Source of the DNA: Aphrocallistes beatrix
Taxonomy: Eukaryota > Porifera > Hexactinellida > Sceptrulophora > Aphrocallistidae
Direction of reading: 5' to 3'
DNA length: 64,000 nucleotides
NCBI GenBank assembly: GCA_963281255.1
Contig: OY725506.1
Coordinates: forward strand, 1,841,001 to 1,905,000
Position 1 is the first letter of the stretch. Each line of letters begins with the position of its first letter. The notes below the pieces were generated by a model. The model saw only the letters and a list, made by a program, of their open reading frames with translations. It was not told the origin of the DNA and searched no databases. The translations under genes were made by a program, and so were the position numbers. Of this stretch, positions 12,001 through 19,283 are shown one piece after another.

Positions 12001-14681
12001 ATGAAGCTATAGCACATGCGCAAGTATTGATAAATATGGTGCAAATTAGATCTCAATCTGAAGGTGGTTCAGCTGTTCAACTTAAAGATGGCACTATATC
12101 CCAATCGGATTCTACAGTAATTAACATTACACTATCTCCCTCTGATCTTAATGAGGTTAAAGGCGACCTTTCGTTAGCAACGTCCCGATCATCAACTTTC
12201 CTTGAATTATTTGGAGGGGCTGTTACAGATACAGCTGGAAATCCTAATTCACCTATTATACGAAATGTCACTGAGTTTATTGCTGATTCTGTCCCTCCCA
12301 TATTGGAATCCTTTGTTCTTGACTTGAATATTGGAAAATTACGGCTCAACTTTAATGAAGTTGTATTTTCTCACACTGCAAAATTATCGTTAATTACATT
12401 CAGTGATGCACGGTTTAGTTTGATTAATTATACTCTCTCAGGTGGAAGTATTGACACAACAAGTAATAATACTATTGTTGAAATATATCTAAATCCTGAA
12501 GATTTGAATTCCCTCAAAAATCTTCAGACCTTAGCAATCAGTGTAAATACTACTTATCTGTCTCTACAGTATTCATTCATTCAGGATGTTAATCACAATA
12601 ATATAAATTCAGTTCTTTACAGAATCGCAAGCTTATTCATTGAAGATACGAATGCCCCCTATCTCAACTTCTTTCACATTGACATGAATACTGGACAGCT
12701 TAAACTTGTTTTTAATGAAACTGTTGATTCTGATTCTTTCAATATAACTGGTTTAACTCTACAATCTAATCCTAATTCACAACCTTCCCAACGATATACA
12801 CTCTCTTCGGGTTCACTTCTTAACTCAACTGACAATACTACACTTTTCGTTGTCATCTCCCTCACAGATTTGAACGCAATCAAAGCTTCTAATATTGCTA
12901 GAAACATCGAAACAACTTGGCTCACTTCTCAATCTTTTACTATTCAAGATCATAATTCACAGTTTATGGTCCCCTTAATTAACGCATTAACCAGTAAGCG
13001 TGCGTTTAGTTTTACAAATGATACAACACCTCCTACCATTAACTATTTTGTAGTTGATCTCTCTGCTGGTATAATATATATTTTCTTTTCTGAAACTATA
13101 GACTACACAACAGTTAATGTGACTTTTTTCACTCTACAAAATAATTCAATGAATGCAGATCAGATGCATACGCTTTTTAATTCTTCTTCTGTTATACATG
13201 AACACTCGCCCAATATTTCGATATATCTATCTTTCGAAGATTTAAATGAAATCAAGAGGAACATTTATCTATTTTCTGCAATGACTAATTCCTTTCTTAA
13301 TGTAAAAATGGGAGCTGCCAATGACAGAAATAATAACCCTCTTCTCGAGATTTCTATATTGAATGCTTTGCAAGTTTCACAACTTATTTTCGATACGATA
13401 AGTCCTAAATTAATTTATTTTGATTTGGACTTAAATTTGGGTCAACTCAGATTTATTTTTTCTGAAACTATAAATTCAAGTAGCCTCTCATTTCCTGATT
13501 TCCATCTATTTTCAAGTAATGATACTCAAGCGTCGAATTATACTCTTACTATTGGCGAAATATTGACTACGGACGATCCAACAGTTATTATTCGACTTTC
13601 TGAAACAGATTTAAACGCGATAAAAGTCCTAAGAAATCTAGCTACTCCAGAGAACTGCTTATCAACGACATATTTATCGCTAACGGCGAACGCTGTACTA
13701 GATAATTTTGGAAACAGGGTTGTACCAATTACCGCTATGTCAGTTCGTTCATGCATCCGTGATACCACTGAACCCACTATTGTTTCATATACATTAGATT
13801 TAAATCTCGGGATAATTGTATTAACATTCAGTGAGGCTGTTAACGTTTCTTCCATCAAATTCAATGCTTTTAAGCTCTATGGTGTCCAATTTCCTTCAAA
13901 TTCAACTGAATTTCTTCTTCTTGGTGGGGACAGAACTAATAGTAATGATGGATTAATAATCACTTTGCAGTTATCAACCTCAAATTTGAATGAGTTGAAG
14001 CGGCTTTCCAAACTGGGAACTAGCACCTCTGATACATACCTTGAGGTACTACCACTACCAGCAGTCTCTGATTTGAGTGATAATCCTCTAAAATCGATTA
14101 GTGCAAACGCAACACTAAGAGTAGATGGTTTTATTCCTGATACTACATCTCCCATCCTTACGAACTATTCTCTAGATCTTAACAGCATGTATCTTTTATT
14201 TACCTTCAGTGAAACTGTTAATGCTTCAACACTTGATCCTCCTAGTTTAACAATTCAAAATGCTCCTCTTGCTACAGATACAAATTCTTTCTTTACACTA
14301 ACAGGGGGGAGTGTTGCTTTAGAAGATGGCACAATTATCCGAGTTAATCTGACACGAAATGATTCCAATGCTATAAAGGTTAGGCCTTTGCTTGCAGCAG
14401 ATTTGAACAGCACCTTCATTATATATTCACCATTCTTCATTCGAGACATGAATTTCAATACCATTATTGAGATTGCTGATGGATCTGCAATTAATCCTAC
14501 AAATTACATTGAAGATAGTACCCCGCCAGTACTCCAGTCATTTGATCTTGACCTAGACAAAGGACAAATTTGTTTTAGATTTAGTGAGACTGTTAACAGC
14601 ACTACACTCGACATACGAGGATTTACACTCCAAGACTCTCTATCCCCTCCAAATGATAGCTACACATTCAGTGGGAACTAA
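3..14681 (+). CDS. Giant tandem-repeat beta-sandwich (adhesin-like) protein, 5' partial
   Basis: The frame is open from base 3 to a TAA at 14679-14681 (about 4,890 residues) with no intron. The first Met is at 210, but homologous repeat sequence precedes it, so the true start lies upstream. The protein is 39 unit starts of a ~125-residue repeat, plus the tail of one earlier unit. Each unit runs: D-T-T-x-P-x-L entry; F-x-L-D-L-N-x-G strand; L-x-F-S-E-T-V-N; L-Q; Y-x-L-T-G-G; I-x-L-S-x-x-D-L-N-x-I-K; L-A-T; T-Y-L-S; D-M-x-G-N; then the next unit. The architecture resembles bacterial-type Ig-like repeats of the SbsA/SwmB kind (family resemblance only, inference). N-x-S/T sequons are abundant and cysteines rare, which fits a secreted or surface role. 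No transmembrane segment or signal peptide is visible in this part. Units are well diverged in DNA, so this is an old array kept open by selection. The last unit is cut mid-domain. Confidence 0.85.
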   Translation, partial: TINTDRYHTFNNADISTDGYFPSYYFILSNADQNSIKRLNNFWTFRNTTYLIVNSSFVQDLFSNYIIPILDGESIQVTNVFPDTSPPTLVDFELDLNIGKLTLSFSEVVNAQSVIETLITLQNGITSLINYTLTTSQVEPINNNIINIIISRFDLDNIKTLTSLAISPSTTFIYLAPMFVEDTSLNSYLGIGISEMTSQYRPDTTRPTLNSFNLSLTTEQLILSFSEAMNSISLNTPHITIQNSKISSSISFTLTTLSSSISSNGSIIAIDLATDDLNTIKDEERLAIDINSTFLSITEFSIFDMSANRIIDIVFTSALRVNSFSEDLVNPILLSFTLNVDEFTLTLHFSETMHPNIFNSTGLRLQNSQVNSNQQVELTNSSLFYRFNATSFIITISEEDMNKIKFFRDLATNTNNTYLSLSNYIAFDRNLNPSVIIEPFGTLEVSQLIIDMTPPILREFSVDLNQSLILFTFSETVNVSSINLSALTLYNLNSSNSISYTLSGGNNQTDDSNIISILFIKRDLDELTRLPICTERVDCFISHTELFITDMMGNRIVPIESIRPLQADTYITDAIHGELVDFLSFDINTGRIILLFSETMNASSVNLTALSLSDLATSPTNRIYLSGGQVISTDNTTIVIQLSLIDRNRLKSLYPSRLCSIENNCFIRISSNFAKDMAGNPNTAVVDTSFIDTRHIPSTLILDITSPILVSFDLDLERGIVTLYLDEPIDFNLFNPLSIAFTNAPNSSTSLTLLGNNPRISQSYTNLLRFELDEFNVEAIKADENLATNNLTTYITFSNSLIHDVFGNAILPQVDGINSTRVFVYIRDTTRPLFVAFTQFDLNTATLTLSFSEPVNNNSINFTSLTLSNNTIGSDSLTLVGGISGYTDSTKKTIFIILTPEDLRDIKLNDNLITNSLNTFISVTDGFISDTSGNRVQQSIPVPVDTHIPDTTSPNLISYDLDLNLGRLILVFDDVVRSNTFDAQYIELQNKKFDPTQQLILSSSSTSISPNGYLVNISLSFNDFNGIKMQDMLAISRNSTYLSMRSETISDSAGVPVTAVVINDAQLVDNYTPDTTRPLLGNFSLDVDAGTLTLSFTEPVNVRSLDFSQITLQDNVNILTSKEILSLSGGYATPTDTGVIITIRLLVSDLNSLKAMTLLGSRMNNSFISITEHAVLDMNNLNVIPISNTSAQPAFSFLSDIDPPKLVSFCFSMNTGLLLMTFSETVNAQSLDTNLIIFQSLPSRLTYYMLTGGDVSDEDSVYITINLTTFDINEIKGKLDLAISSATTYLGFGFGMIYDMNNNPIISIGVTDALRVNSSCFEEDITSPSLVCFDLDISINLLTLYFDETINISSLVVGEINFGNNRLISTETYSLMAGNLSMINNTIIYIDIDFIDFIRIQQLLNLATSPSDTFIYFTNNLIRDTNMNDINPIHSSSALAVCTFMNDTFRPSLESFDFDMDSGQLIFYFSETVDVSSIDITQIYLHDSPSQRAIFNLQSATVNSSNAPSVSIELSIRDLNRFKQLPQLFSESYFYLNFTSLLLRDIAGNYINLLRDPIMSSNFTPDSTPPLLTSFRLDMINSIPPLLLILTFSETVNVNSVDGSQFTLTVSNTSLTSAFYIFTDITIPSSNSTELVLNISNFDLENIRDIPPLGHSTEDSFLSITSLAVADMSGNLVVPISIPPLAPYSNLADNIEPTLDSFALDMNTNLLLLTFSESIKIDTFNPTYITLRNGQALILTSQFYTISNTSFIPLGDNLIQVELSISDVNNIKRNNLLATNIDTTFISLQPALVKDLADNDALAISPNNTLKVDSFVPDTTRPIVTAFNFDLQNCLITLFFNEIINSSATFPIFITLVNMRSIIPTETFKLTGGTFPYVFDTSFSILLTEEDKNNIKKLENLATTENNVYLTYTDDLAYDMNNNRLIPRASTYALQVTEFTKDFSRPIFISFTMDMDEGILTLLFNETVDVESVQVRRITLLNAPFNVSTEMHSLTDSSVQSTDSHLIELYLSFYDLNEIKRKRICRTSADCYFTFSDDMVRDQFNLSIEGLTAFNISSQVLNYTGDSSRPVLIEFTSFDLMEGQLTLSFNETIEISTVDFTAITLQDFSEPPIRQSYTLTGGTINATDSTIFTFNLTTRDIIAIKSMNQLCVLRSNCYITLTESLVKDMMGLPLLPVINSSQGFVARFFGHDVTRPIITSFALNLNTGELSLSFNEPVDTPTVNITAIRLQGRSNVTNTSSLSHTLAAESFLTSFDQTYLTITLTESNLNALKATTIAKTFNTTFLSVDSHSFTDNAYTPNLAIPINMSNGLQIMPSNYTTDKTSPLLTCHTVDMDKDQIILSFNEPVNPRSLNCSSITLYNSSSSNNISLIISSCIINDVQEFGLSEITISLHSSDIIILKSNLDFFTTRSNSFLTLQAGTIFDTHLNQVNFVLQQACDYVGDSTRASLISFSINMHLGILNLTFNDVVMPSSFNPTAITLQHSIYSIPEFTFIFTHSSVTFSPNGFLLTIHISHFDLLGIKRTSNLALNPLSTYLTFRATLIDDTMFVDVIPITDGKAILVTNYVPDDVPPQLLLFDLDLDMGIIYLIFTDTVNAQSFSPNGITLINQNNIYDRENTFYVLTGGKIEISINATTISLSISGKDLNAIKLNTKLAVSMNTTYLSIRSGSILDLFNNSLIAVYNTSALRVNNFLPDRTSPHLISFNLDMNTGIIMLVFDEVVNGSSFSPNNLSLQDSISIESNSENFTLTSLQYSMNDSTLIYVYLTFDDINSLNMLRTLATSKNSTYLAITSSTVLDMNLNPVIAINSSNALQVSNFTGDATSPALISYSLDINLGKLTLYFTDVMDSGSFNPLQIIFINMPVFIIQNNTSNINVTNSTPTTPFILYHLQSGDVSSLNDLFIELTISNSDLNAIKANIYFATSINNTYLSFNESLISDTFGNPILPINTSSALRVNRFTSDVTNPTLLDFDLDLNLGIATLHFSETVNGSTLRIDQVTLISGRSLGSLNFTLNSSLVEANLVPDIILFLSQDDLDLIKSLRTLASDANSSWIFLSDNALLDMNMNPYRQTAFALPVNIYIRDSTPPTLTSFNLDLDTGYIFLTFNEAIDPSSFTANNIVIGSDTLFSTFYLLAPSNNPICSNIEIDIILPPVIQLKLCQQVYFTLKFDPLLATGVNNSYLLINASALTDFDGNQIIPVILQAFTFIPDTNNPILDSFSINMNTAQLSLFFSEPVNITSLNLSTIILQPHMSLSTDSFILSSLSSATHCTYPDYRSYSCVSIQLSDYDLNSIKNNVNLATQASNTYIVISNGTIRDTSMNTVVPILSTNGLSLNVSRYINDNSKPNLTSFNLDMDSQTLAITFNEAVRINSFMISSLTLQPSLFSSLGSFGYTLTNLEEIAWDCCFEIVAKIKLSNLDFDVLKLDESLATQKNNTYLRHTQNLVQDHAGNEIMPPVIHEQGIQVNNFIPDTTAPKIISYSFSMEPQEFLLLTFSEPIRAGTFDVTLLTVLSKPSATDPLNFYSLTSEIDQERQNSRTLLVYLSFSDIVEIQSRPNLASNFSNTYLTSLNGSILDLNNNPLISLTFPLNLSESMYTFDTTPPSLNRYTLDLDSAEMILTYTETIDINSIQVNRLTLQATQASLTLTDAYELTDGLIRTTNGRDWYVVNIFLSFFDLTELQKKAKTGLVTNSATTFLSIDSRHAKDIAGLFIVEINPDAAIGILNSDYIPDTTMPILQTFDFNMSTLPSTIMLGFDEVVDLDTFNPIYIELHNSPHIRTSSEFIQLSTANLLSTNDDTSIFFSLSNADLNLVKSLPKLAVSLNSTYIYLGNPTINDMYGNLLNNRNGSTLRVRNLTLDSTPPILDNFDLDLDEGIIVLTFSETVNSSSFDVTKLSLQSNSSIPLEFFTLTDLSYSSLNNSNIITVNIHKNDLNEIKSLRNLATSKINSYISASSSLVKDMRGIQVVEQVGKLVNTYESDTTAPQLISFDLNLSSDIISLTFDEAIAHAQVLINMVQIRSQSEGGSAVQLKDGTISQSDSTVINITLSPSDLNEVKGDLSLATSRSSTFLELFGGAVTDTAGNPNSPIIRNVTEFIADSVPPILESFVLDLNIGKLRLNFNEVVFSHTAKLSLITFSDARFSLINYTLSGGSIDTTSNNTIVEIYLNPEDLNSLKNLQTLAISVNTTYLSLQYSFIQDVNHNNINSVLYRIASLFIEDTNAPYLNFFHIDMNTGQLKLVFNETVDSDSFNITGLTLQSNPNSQPSQRYTLSSGSLLNSTDNTTLFVVISLTDLNAIKASNIARNIETTWLTSQSFTIQDHNSQFMVPLINALTSKRAFSFTNDTTPPTINYFVVDLSAGIIYIFFSETIDYTTVNVTFFTLQNNSMNADQMHTLFNSSSVIHEHSPNISIYLSFEDLNEIKRNIYLFSAMTNSFLNVKMGAANDRNNNPLLEISILNALQVSQLIFDTISPKLIYFDLDLNLGQLRFIFSETINSSSLSFPDFHLFSSNDTQASNYTLTIGEILTTDDPTVIIRLSETDLNAIKVLRNLATPENCLSTTYLSLTANAVLDNFGNRVVPITAMSVRSCIRDTTEPTIVSYTLDLNLGIIVLTFSEAVNVSSIKFNAFKLYGVQFPSNSTEFLLLGGDRTNSNDGLIITLQLSTSNLNELKRLSKLGTSTSDTYLEVLPLPAVSDLSDNPLKSISANATLRVDGFIPDTTSPILTNYSLDLNSMYLLFTFSETVNASTLDPPSLTIQNAPLATDTNSFFTLTGGSVALEDGTIIRVNLTRNDSNAIKVRPLLAADLNSTFIIYSPFFIRDMNFNTIIEIADGSAINPTNYIEDSTPPVLQSFDLDLDKGQICFRFSETVNSTTLDIRGFTLQDSLSPPNDSYTFSGN

Positions 14682-14843
14682 TGCATATTTACTTGAAACA
14701 GTTACTTAATAGGTTTAGTAGTAGGATTTAGTTAGAATCACGATAGTTCCATTTATACTTCATATTTATCTTTAGTTTCTAAACTACCTTGTAGATTGTA
14801 GTTTACTTTTATCTTTATTTTTTCTCTTCTCGTTAACATACTT

Positions 14844-14849
14844 AATAAA
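14844..14849 (+). terminator. Candidate poly(A) signal of the giant repeat gene
   Basis: AATAAA lies about 160 bases after the TAA stop in AT-rich, non-coding sequence. It fits a normal short 3' UTR, although by chance such hexamers are common at this base composition. Confidence 0.4.
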
Positions 14850-15460
14850 CTTTTCTTCAATAACACATTATATTGCTACTTTTTAGTTTGCCGACTATAC
14901 TATAGTATAGTGGCCAACTTTTGAAATCCCTGATATTGTATTACCATTATAACGGATCTTTCTGGAAAACTATTCTAGTTATTCCTTAGTATCAAACCGT
15001 AGGTATTAGGTTTAAACTATTTAGAAGCTAGGCTCGACTTGTTTTAGTCATTAGTTTCTATACAAATTTGTATTTGTTTCTATTTGTCAATAAACATAAC
15101 AAAACCACAAATGTGAAATGAATGAAAATATGTCTTAAGAATGTTTATGTGCAGACCAAGTTACTATACGATTTTTATCCGACACAATTATGCCACTATG
15201 TCTTGATTGTAACTCAAAATTCTCTGCTCCCCTCTTTCGCTTCCTTACAAGACACTATTTGCTTTTAGCATGCTTGGGAATCATTATCAATTCACTTATT
15301 CTACCATCTTTTCGTTTATTCATATCCGTTTGTGCATGCTATCATTCGTTTTCAATAGACTACTGATGAAATTTCAAATCATAGATCCCATTTTATCAGT
15401 GTTCATCGTAAATGGAGCAATAAAAGCAAATATATACAAATCAATCAAGTTTTAATAGTA
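14850..15460. other. Intergenic, no gene seen
   Basis: AT-rich sequence without a recognisable gene. A perfect 18-base palindrome (ACTATACTATAGTATAGT) lies at 14894-14911. A 61-residue open frame at 15270-15455 has no recognisable features. Confidence 0.5.
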
Positions 15461-15980
15461 AGGGTAGTATCAAAGTACCCATATCCGCATTTTTAGTCAT
15501 CATATAATTATGCAATATAATATATGACAAATTTAGTGAATTTCAGAGCTGATCTAAGGACAAAATTTGGAATTTTTCATTGAATGTTGTTTCATTCCAG
15601 CGTTGCTATGAAATTGGATTTGGCCAGTGGGGGACAAATCTTGAAAACCGCAATAACTAGGCATTCAAATTTGATCCTATTTGATAGCAAAGATATCCTA
15701 TTAATAAGCAATAATATACTCTAATCGGACAAAAGTATTTGAAATCCTTACTATTTTCCATCATAATTAGTTATAAAGTGGGTATAATCATGAGTGAAAT
15801 GTGATCAAACTGTTACAGATATTTTATAATTTCGATTTCAAATCCATATTCTATACACATTCGAATTACTAAGGTTAGATGCCTTCTATTGGTTTATTCA
15901 TTTCCAGGGTTAACATTCATCAAACTGTGCCACTCCTCGTCATCATGTCTAATGGTAATGAGAGTGAAAAGTGGCACAAA
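15461..15980. repeat. Interspersed repeat fragment shared with 62 kb and 63.5 kb
   Basis: The motif ATCAAAGTACCCATATCCG followed by a TAGTCATCATAT-like stretch recurs at 22.55 kb, 53.96 kb, 62.1 kb and 63.51 kb. The following part (GCGTTGCTAT..., CATTCAAATTTGAT) matches 62.26-62.35 kb. Near the right end GTGCCACT and AGTGGCAC form a loose hairpin (15930-15974). This is a decayed MITE-type family with no coding content. Confidence 0.5.
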
Positions 15981-16209
15981 GTTACATAGATTGATAAAAA
16001 TTCGAGCTATTAAAAACGTTCATCCGCATGCGGATATCTCATGCGAATTGCGAGAATGAAAATTAAGTAATAATAAAAGAATTTTGGAATAAAAAAAAGG
16101 GCACATATATAGTTAGCAAGGTCCTGGGACAAATTAAACGTCCCCAGAGTAGTTATAGACAATGCATTCAGACATGGGGCGGCCATGGCCGCCCCACTGA
16201 CGAAGCATC

Positions 16210-16335
16210 TGATGGGTAGGCCTGGGAGGTTAGTTAGTAGGCCTGGGAAGGTTTTACGGCTAGGCCTGGGATGGCTAGTAGGTATGCAGAGGTGCGGCTG
16301 GGGAAAGTTAATGGGTAGGCAGGGCAGCCATGGCA
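16210..16335. repeat. Short imperfect tandem repeat, TAGGCCTGGGA type
   Basis: GC-rich island in an AT-rich setting, with three imperfect TAGGCCTGGGA-like units at about 16216-16275 followed by related G-rich text. The long antisense frame across it (143 residues) is proline/leucine-rich because of this composition, and I do not regard it as a gene. Confidence 0.45.
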
Positions 16336-16718
16336 GCAACAATTTGAGGAGCTTCCGATGGCACTGGTTATAGATGAGAGTAGGCTCAAGTAGCGTTGGT
16401 GACCCTGGCTCTACTAATAATCTGTAGGACATTAGGATCACGCAATCATTGACCGCTTGATCATGATTGCGATTCTATTTTGACAAATGAAGTCGGATCC
16501 TTTTTTGAATGATCGGTTGGGAGATTGTGAACCTTTTTTAGCCCGATCATTTTTCTAATCATTTTGAGGAGATTTGTATTATCTTTTCTCCTCACCAACA
16601 TTGACTTCTATTTTTCTATGCTGTTGTCAATTTAAGTTATTTCCAGATCCTTTAAAAAACCTTAGCGCATGCACTGATTGTCCTCTTAGATTATGTGATG
16701 TTTATTGCAGGATATCTG
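16336..16718. other. Intergenic, no gene seen
   Basis: Nothing recognisable. The motif ATCATGATTGCGAT around 16460 and the ATTGCG/CGCAATCA text beside it form weak inverted repeats only. Confidence 0.4.
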
Positions 16719-17222
16719 AAATCTGTAACGAATTGATTGAAGAAACTGCCGGGCGCAGAAGGCTGATTTTTGGCATGTGGGAGTCTTTTGGCTATGGCTC
16801 CAGTAAGTTCTGAGCTCAGACGAAAATGTCGACTCATCATGGAATTATGACGTCATTGTCACATTTTTAAAAATTAAACAATACAGTTATTCGGGCATAA
16901 CTCAGCCATTATAGGAGATAGAAGGCTGAAATTTTAATAGAATCTGTATCCTAACATGTCTCACATATGATGCAACTAAAAAATGATGACTCATCACTTT
17001 GCTATGACGTCATCATTACTCATCAAAAATTTTAAAAATTGACAAATTTGGTGATTTTTCGAGTGATTTCGATTATAACAGTAGAACAGACATATTTAGA
17101 GATAGTATCTCCCTTATAATTAACCAATCTCACCTCCAGGCGACCGAAGGGAGCCTCCGGCGGACACAAAGTGTCCGCCAGCCGTGCAGCGCAAGCAAGC
17201 GAAGCGCGCTTGTTATAAATAT
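16719..17222 (+). repeat. Interspersed repeat R1, copy 1
   Basis: First of seven copies in the window (others near 24.1, 24.55/26.5, 54.8, 56.6, 59.1 and 61.5 kb). Shared landmarks in order: GAATTGATTGAAGAAACTGC, TTGGCATGTG, AAAATGTCGACTCAT, TATGACGTCATTGTCAC, GGCTGAAATTTTAAT, GATGACTCATCACT, a second TGACGTCATCATTA, GATATCGATTATAAC-like text. A GC-rich 3' end then carries the perfect hairpin GGCGGACAC-AAA-GTGTCCGCC and a GCGCAGCGCAAGC...GAAGCGCGC tail. It is non-coding; the class (SINE, MITE or Helitron-like) is not settled. Confidence 0.7.
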
Positions 17223-17646
17223 GTTCACTGATCCACATTCAACCCTCATGAGTTCAGTGCATTCGAATTCTCCCTCCCAGATTTTGAGAAAAATTTGAAA
17301 CTTTTTCTTCGGTGAGTTGGGGGTATCACCCCCCGGAATTGGATAATCCCAGGCATTTTTAGGGCAAATAACAAATCCATCTTTAGTCAGCACCAGGTTC
17401 ATCACTTGTAATCTGCCGTCCCCGCAGACTACGTTACTATAAACTATTCACTGAGTAATTTCTCCATTACCATGGATTACTTCAAGTCTATTTTCTAAAC
17501 CACCCATAAAGTATGAATACAAATTTACTACTATTCAGTCTAGGTCAATTTTTTTTTACATTCTAATTATCACACCATTCACCCCTCCTTTTGTGCTTAT
17601 ACCTCTATTTACCATTTTCTTCCTTTTTTATTTGCTAGAAACTGCC

Positions 17647-17823
17647 ATGCCCAATAGGTGTAATGTTGCTAATTGCACTTCAAATTATGATGGTACTGAA
17701 TATACTCCTGTATTTGAGATGTTGAATCACTGGCCAAAGGAAGTACAAGATGAATGGAGAAAGTTTTACATCGAGATGATGCCTGGCAATTGACCAGAGT
17801 TTTTATCTGTGCTAAGCATAAAA
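17647..17823 (+). pseudogene. THAP zinc-finger domain fragment (frameshifted)
   Basis: The frame from ATG 17647 begins MPNRCNVANC, the C-x4-C start of a C2CH THAP finger. The conserved tryptophan region (HWPKEVQDEW) follows. The frame is lost near 17760, and the expected C-x2-H end (VFICAKH) appears in the +1 frame at about 17800-17820. A THAP finger is a DNA-binding module found in P-element transposases and in many host and transposon proteins. The coding sequence runs straight into a mariner transposase with no stop between them, so the finger is cut before the AVP box. A possible C-terminal piece of the same gene lies at 19284-19439. Confidence 0.65.
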
Positions 17824-19006
17824 CACAATTCCGTACATCGTTCCAGACGGAAGTTGCTCCCGATAAATCGTTGATCTATCGTTGGGTGGAGAAGTTTAGG
17901 AAACATGGGACGGTTCAAAACCTCAATAGCAAGTCAGATGACCGACAAACGCATTCTGGTCGGCCAAAGAAGCGAACAACGGAAGTAATTGAGATGGTTC
18001 GTAACTCTGTCGAATTCAGTCCAAAACGGTCAATCAGGCGGAGGAGTCAATCATTGTTATTGGACAGAAAAATCTCTCCAAGCACAGTCAGAAGGGTCCT
18101 AATCAATGATCTTAAGAGGTTTCCATATAGAATTCAGACCAAACAGAAGTTAACAACTGCTAACAAGTCAAAAAGACTTCAAATAGCCAATTAACTTTTG
18201 GAAAAAATTCAAAGTCAGGGCCGTTTTCTTTCACTGTTGTGGATGTCCGATGAAGCCCACTTTCACTTAAACGGAAAAGTCAACTCCAAGACAAACGTAT
18301 TCTGGGGAACCCAGAGACCAATAGAAGTTGCTGAGAAACCACTACATTCAGAAAAATGTACGGCATGGGCAGCCATTTTGGCTAAAGGAATCATCGGACC
18401 CTTCTTCTTTGAGGAAAATCACAAGGCGGTTACCATTACGAAAGAACGGTATGTCCAGGTCCTTGATCTCTTCTTGCAGCAGCTCAAAATCCTCTATCCA
18501 TCACTTCTGACTCACTTTTGGTTCCAACAAGATGGAGCAAGCTCACACACCTCGTATTTCTCGAGAGATTGGCTCAAAGAACACTTTGGCTCAAGAGTTA
18601 TCAGTCTCAAGACCGATTTTGAGTGGCCCCCCTATAGCCCCGACTTAAGCCCCCCTGACTTCTACTTATGGGGCTTTCTAAAGGACCGAGTATATACTAC
18701 TAAGCCTAGAACCATCAGCGAGTTGAAAGAAAACATCAGGGAAGAAATTAGAAAGATTCCCAGCTCAGTATGCAAAGATGTCATGAATAACTTTGTGGTA
18801 CGGCTCAAGAAATGTACAGAGCTAAAAGGAGGACATTTGGAACATTTGCTATAATTTACAAAATAATGAATTTAGAACGCTGAATTTTTAATATGCGGTA
18901 AATATAATGCCATTCTCCGTATATTTCGAGTTTCGTTGAGTTTAGTTAAGAATTGTGGTCACAGCAGCCATTAACTTTTGGGTTGCATTTTTTTTGAATC
19001 ACCCGG
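17824..19006 (+). pseudogene. Tc1/mariner transposase, DD41D type, one in-frame stop, 5' end missing
   Basis: One frame runs from ~17824 to the stop at 18852-18854, broken only by TAA at 18192-18194. A helix-turn-helix with a GRPKKR hook (about 17860-18110) precedes the catalytic core. First aspartate: MSDEAHFHLNG (~18245). Second: WFQQDGASSHT (~18530). Third: YSPDLSPPDFYLWG (~18655). Counting gives 41 residues between the second and third aspartates, so DD41D. The 3' terminal repeat, TTTTTTTGAATCACCCGGTA, ends at about 19006. The matching 5' repeat (ACCGGGTGATTC) is absent upstream, where THAP sequence is found instead. The element is therefore 5'-truncated and inactive. Confidence 0.8.
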
Positions 19007-19014
19007 TATGTGAT

Positions 19015-19275
19015 TATTAAATTACGTAAGTAAAGGAATAAGTAATAAATTAGGTTAAAATTAAATACTTATCCAAACTAAGTAAAAACTAAGTAGTTCT
19101 TAAGTTCGACGCATAAACTAAGTATTTACTTAGTAATTACTTAGTTTCGAGCAAAAAACTAAGTATGGATTTAAGTATAAGTATAGCTAAGAAAACTTAA
19201 TGAAAACTAAGTAATTACTTAGTTTAAGTTTTAGTTTAAGTTAAGTTAAGTTTAAGTTAAGTCAATCTGAGAATA
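19015..19275. repeat. AT-rich ACTAAGT/ACTTAGT inverted and direct repeats
   Basis: Dense array of AACTAAGT, ACTTAGTAATTACTTAGT and AAGTTAAGTTTAAGTTAAGT motifs in both orientations. Similar text occurs at 52010-52080. It looks like the decayed end of a MITE of the same general style as the Harbinger-like end at 39.96 kb, but no clean boundaries are visible. Confidence 0.45.
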
Positions 19276-19283
19276 GGGCCCCT

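Noticed and set aside
596-14464. Many antisense open frames of 60-158 codons under the giant repeat gene
   Set aside because: They are antisense shadows of a long coding frame with a regular repeat, and none carries its own motif.
16010-16441. 143-codon proline/leucine-rich reverse frame
   Set aside because: It lies on a GC-rich tandem-repeat island (TAGGCCTGGGA) and its composition explains the frame. No domain is recognisable.
16719-17222. R1 as a Helitron
   Set aside because: The 3' hairpin is suggestive, but the copies do not end in CTRR, and no A-T insertion site or TC start could be fixed.
17226-17405. Reverse frame starting MMNLVLTKDGFVICPKNAWDY
   Set aside because: It looks somewhat coding but is short, abuts an R1 repeat, and matches nothing I recognise. 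Not strong enough to call.
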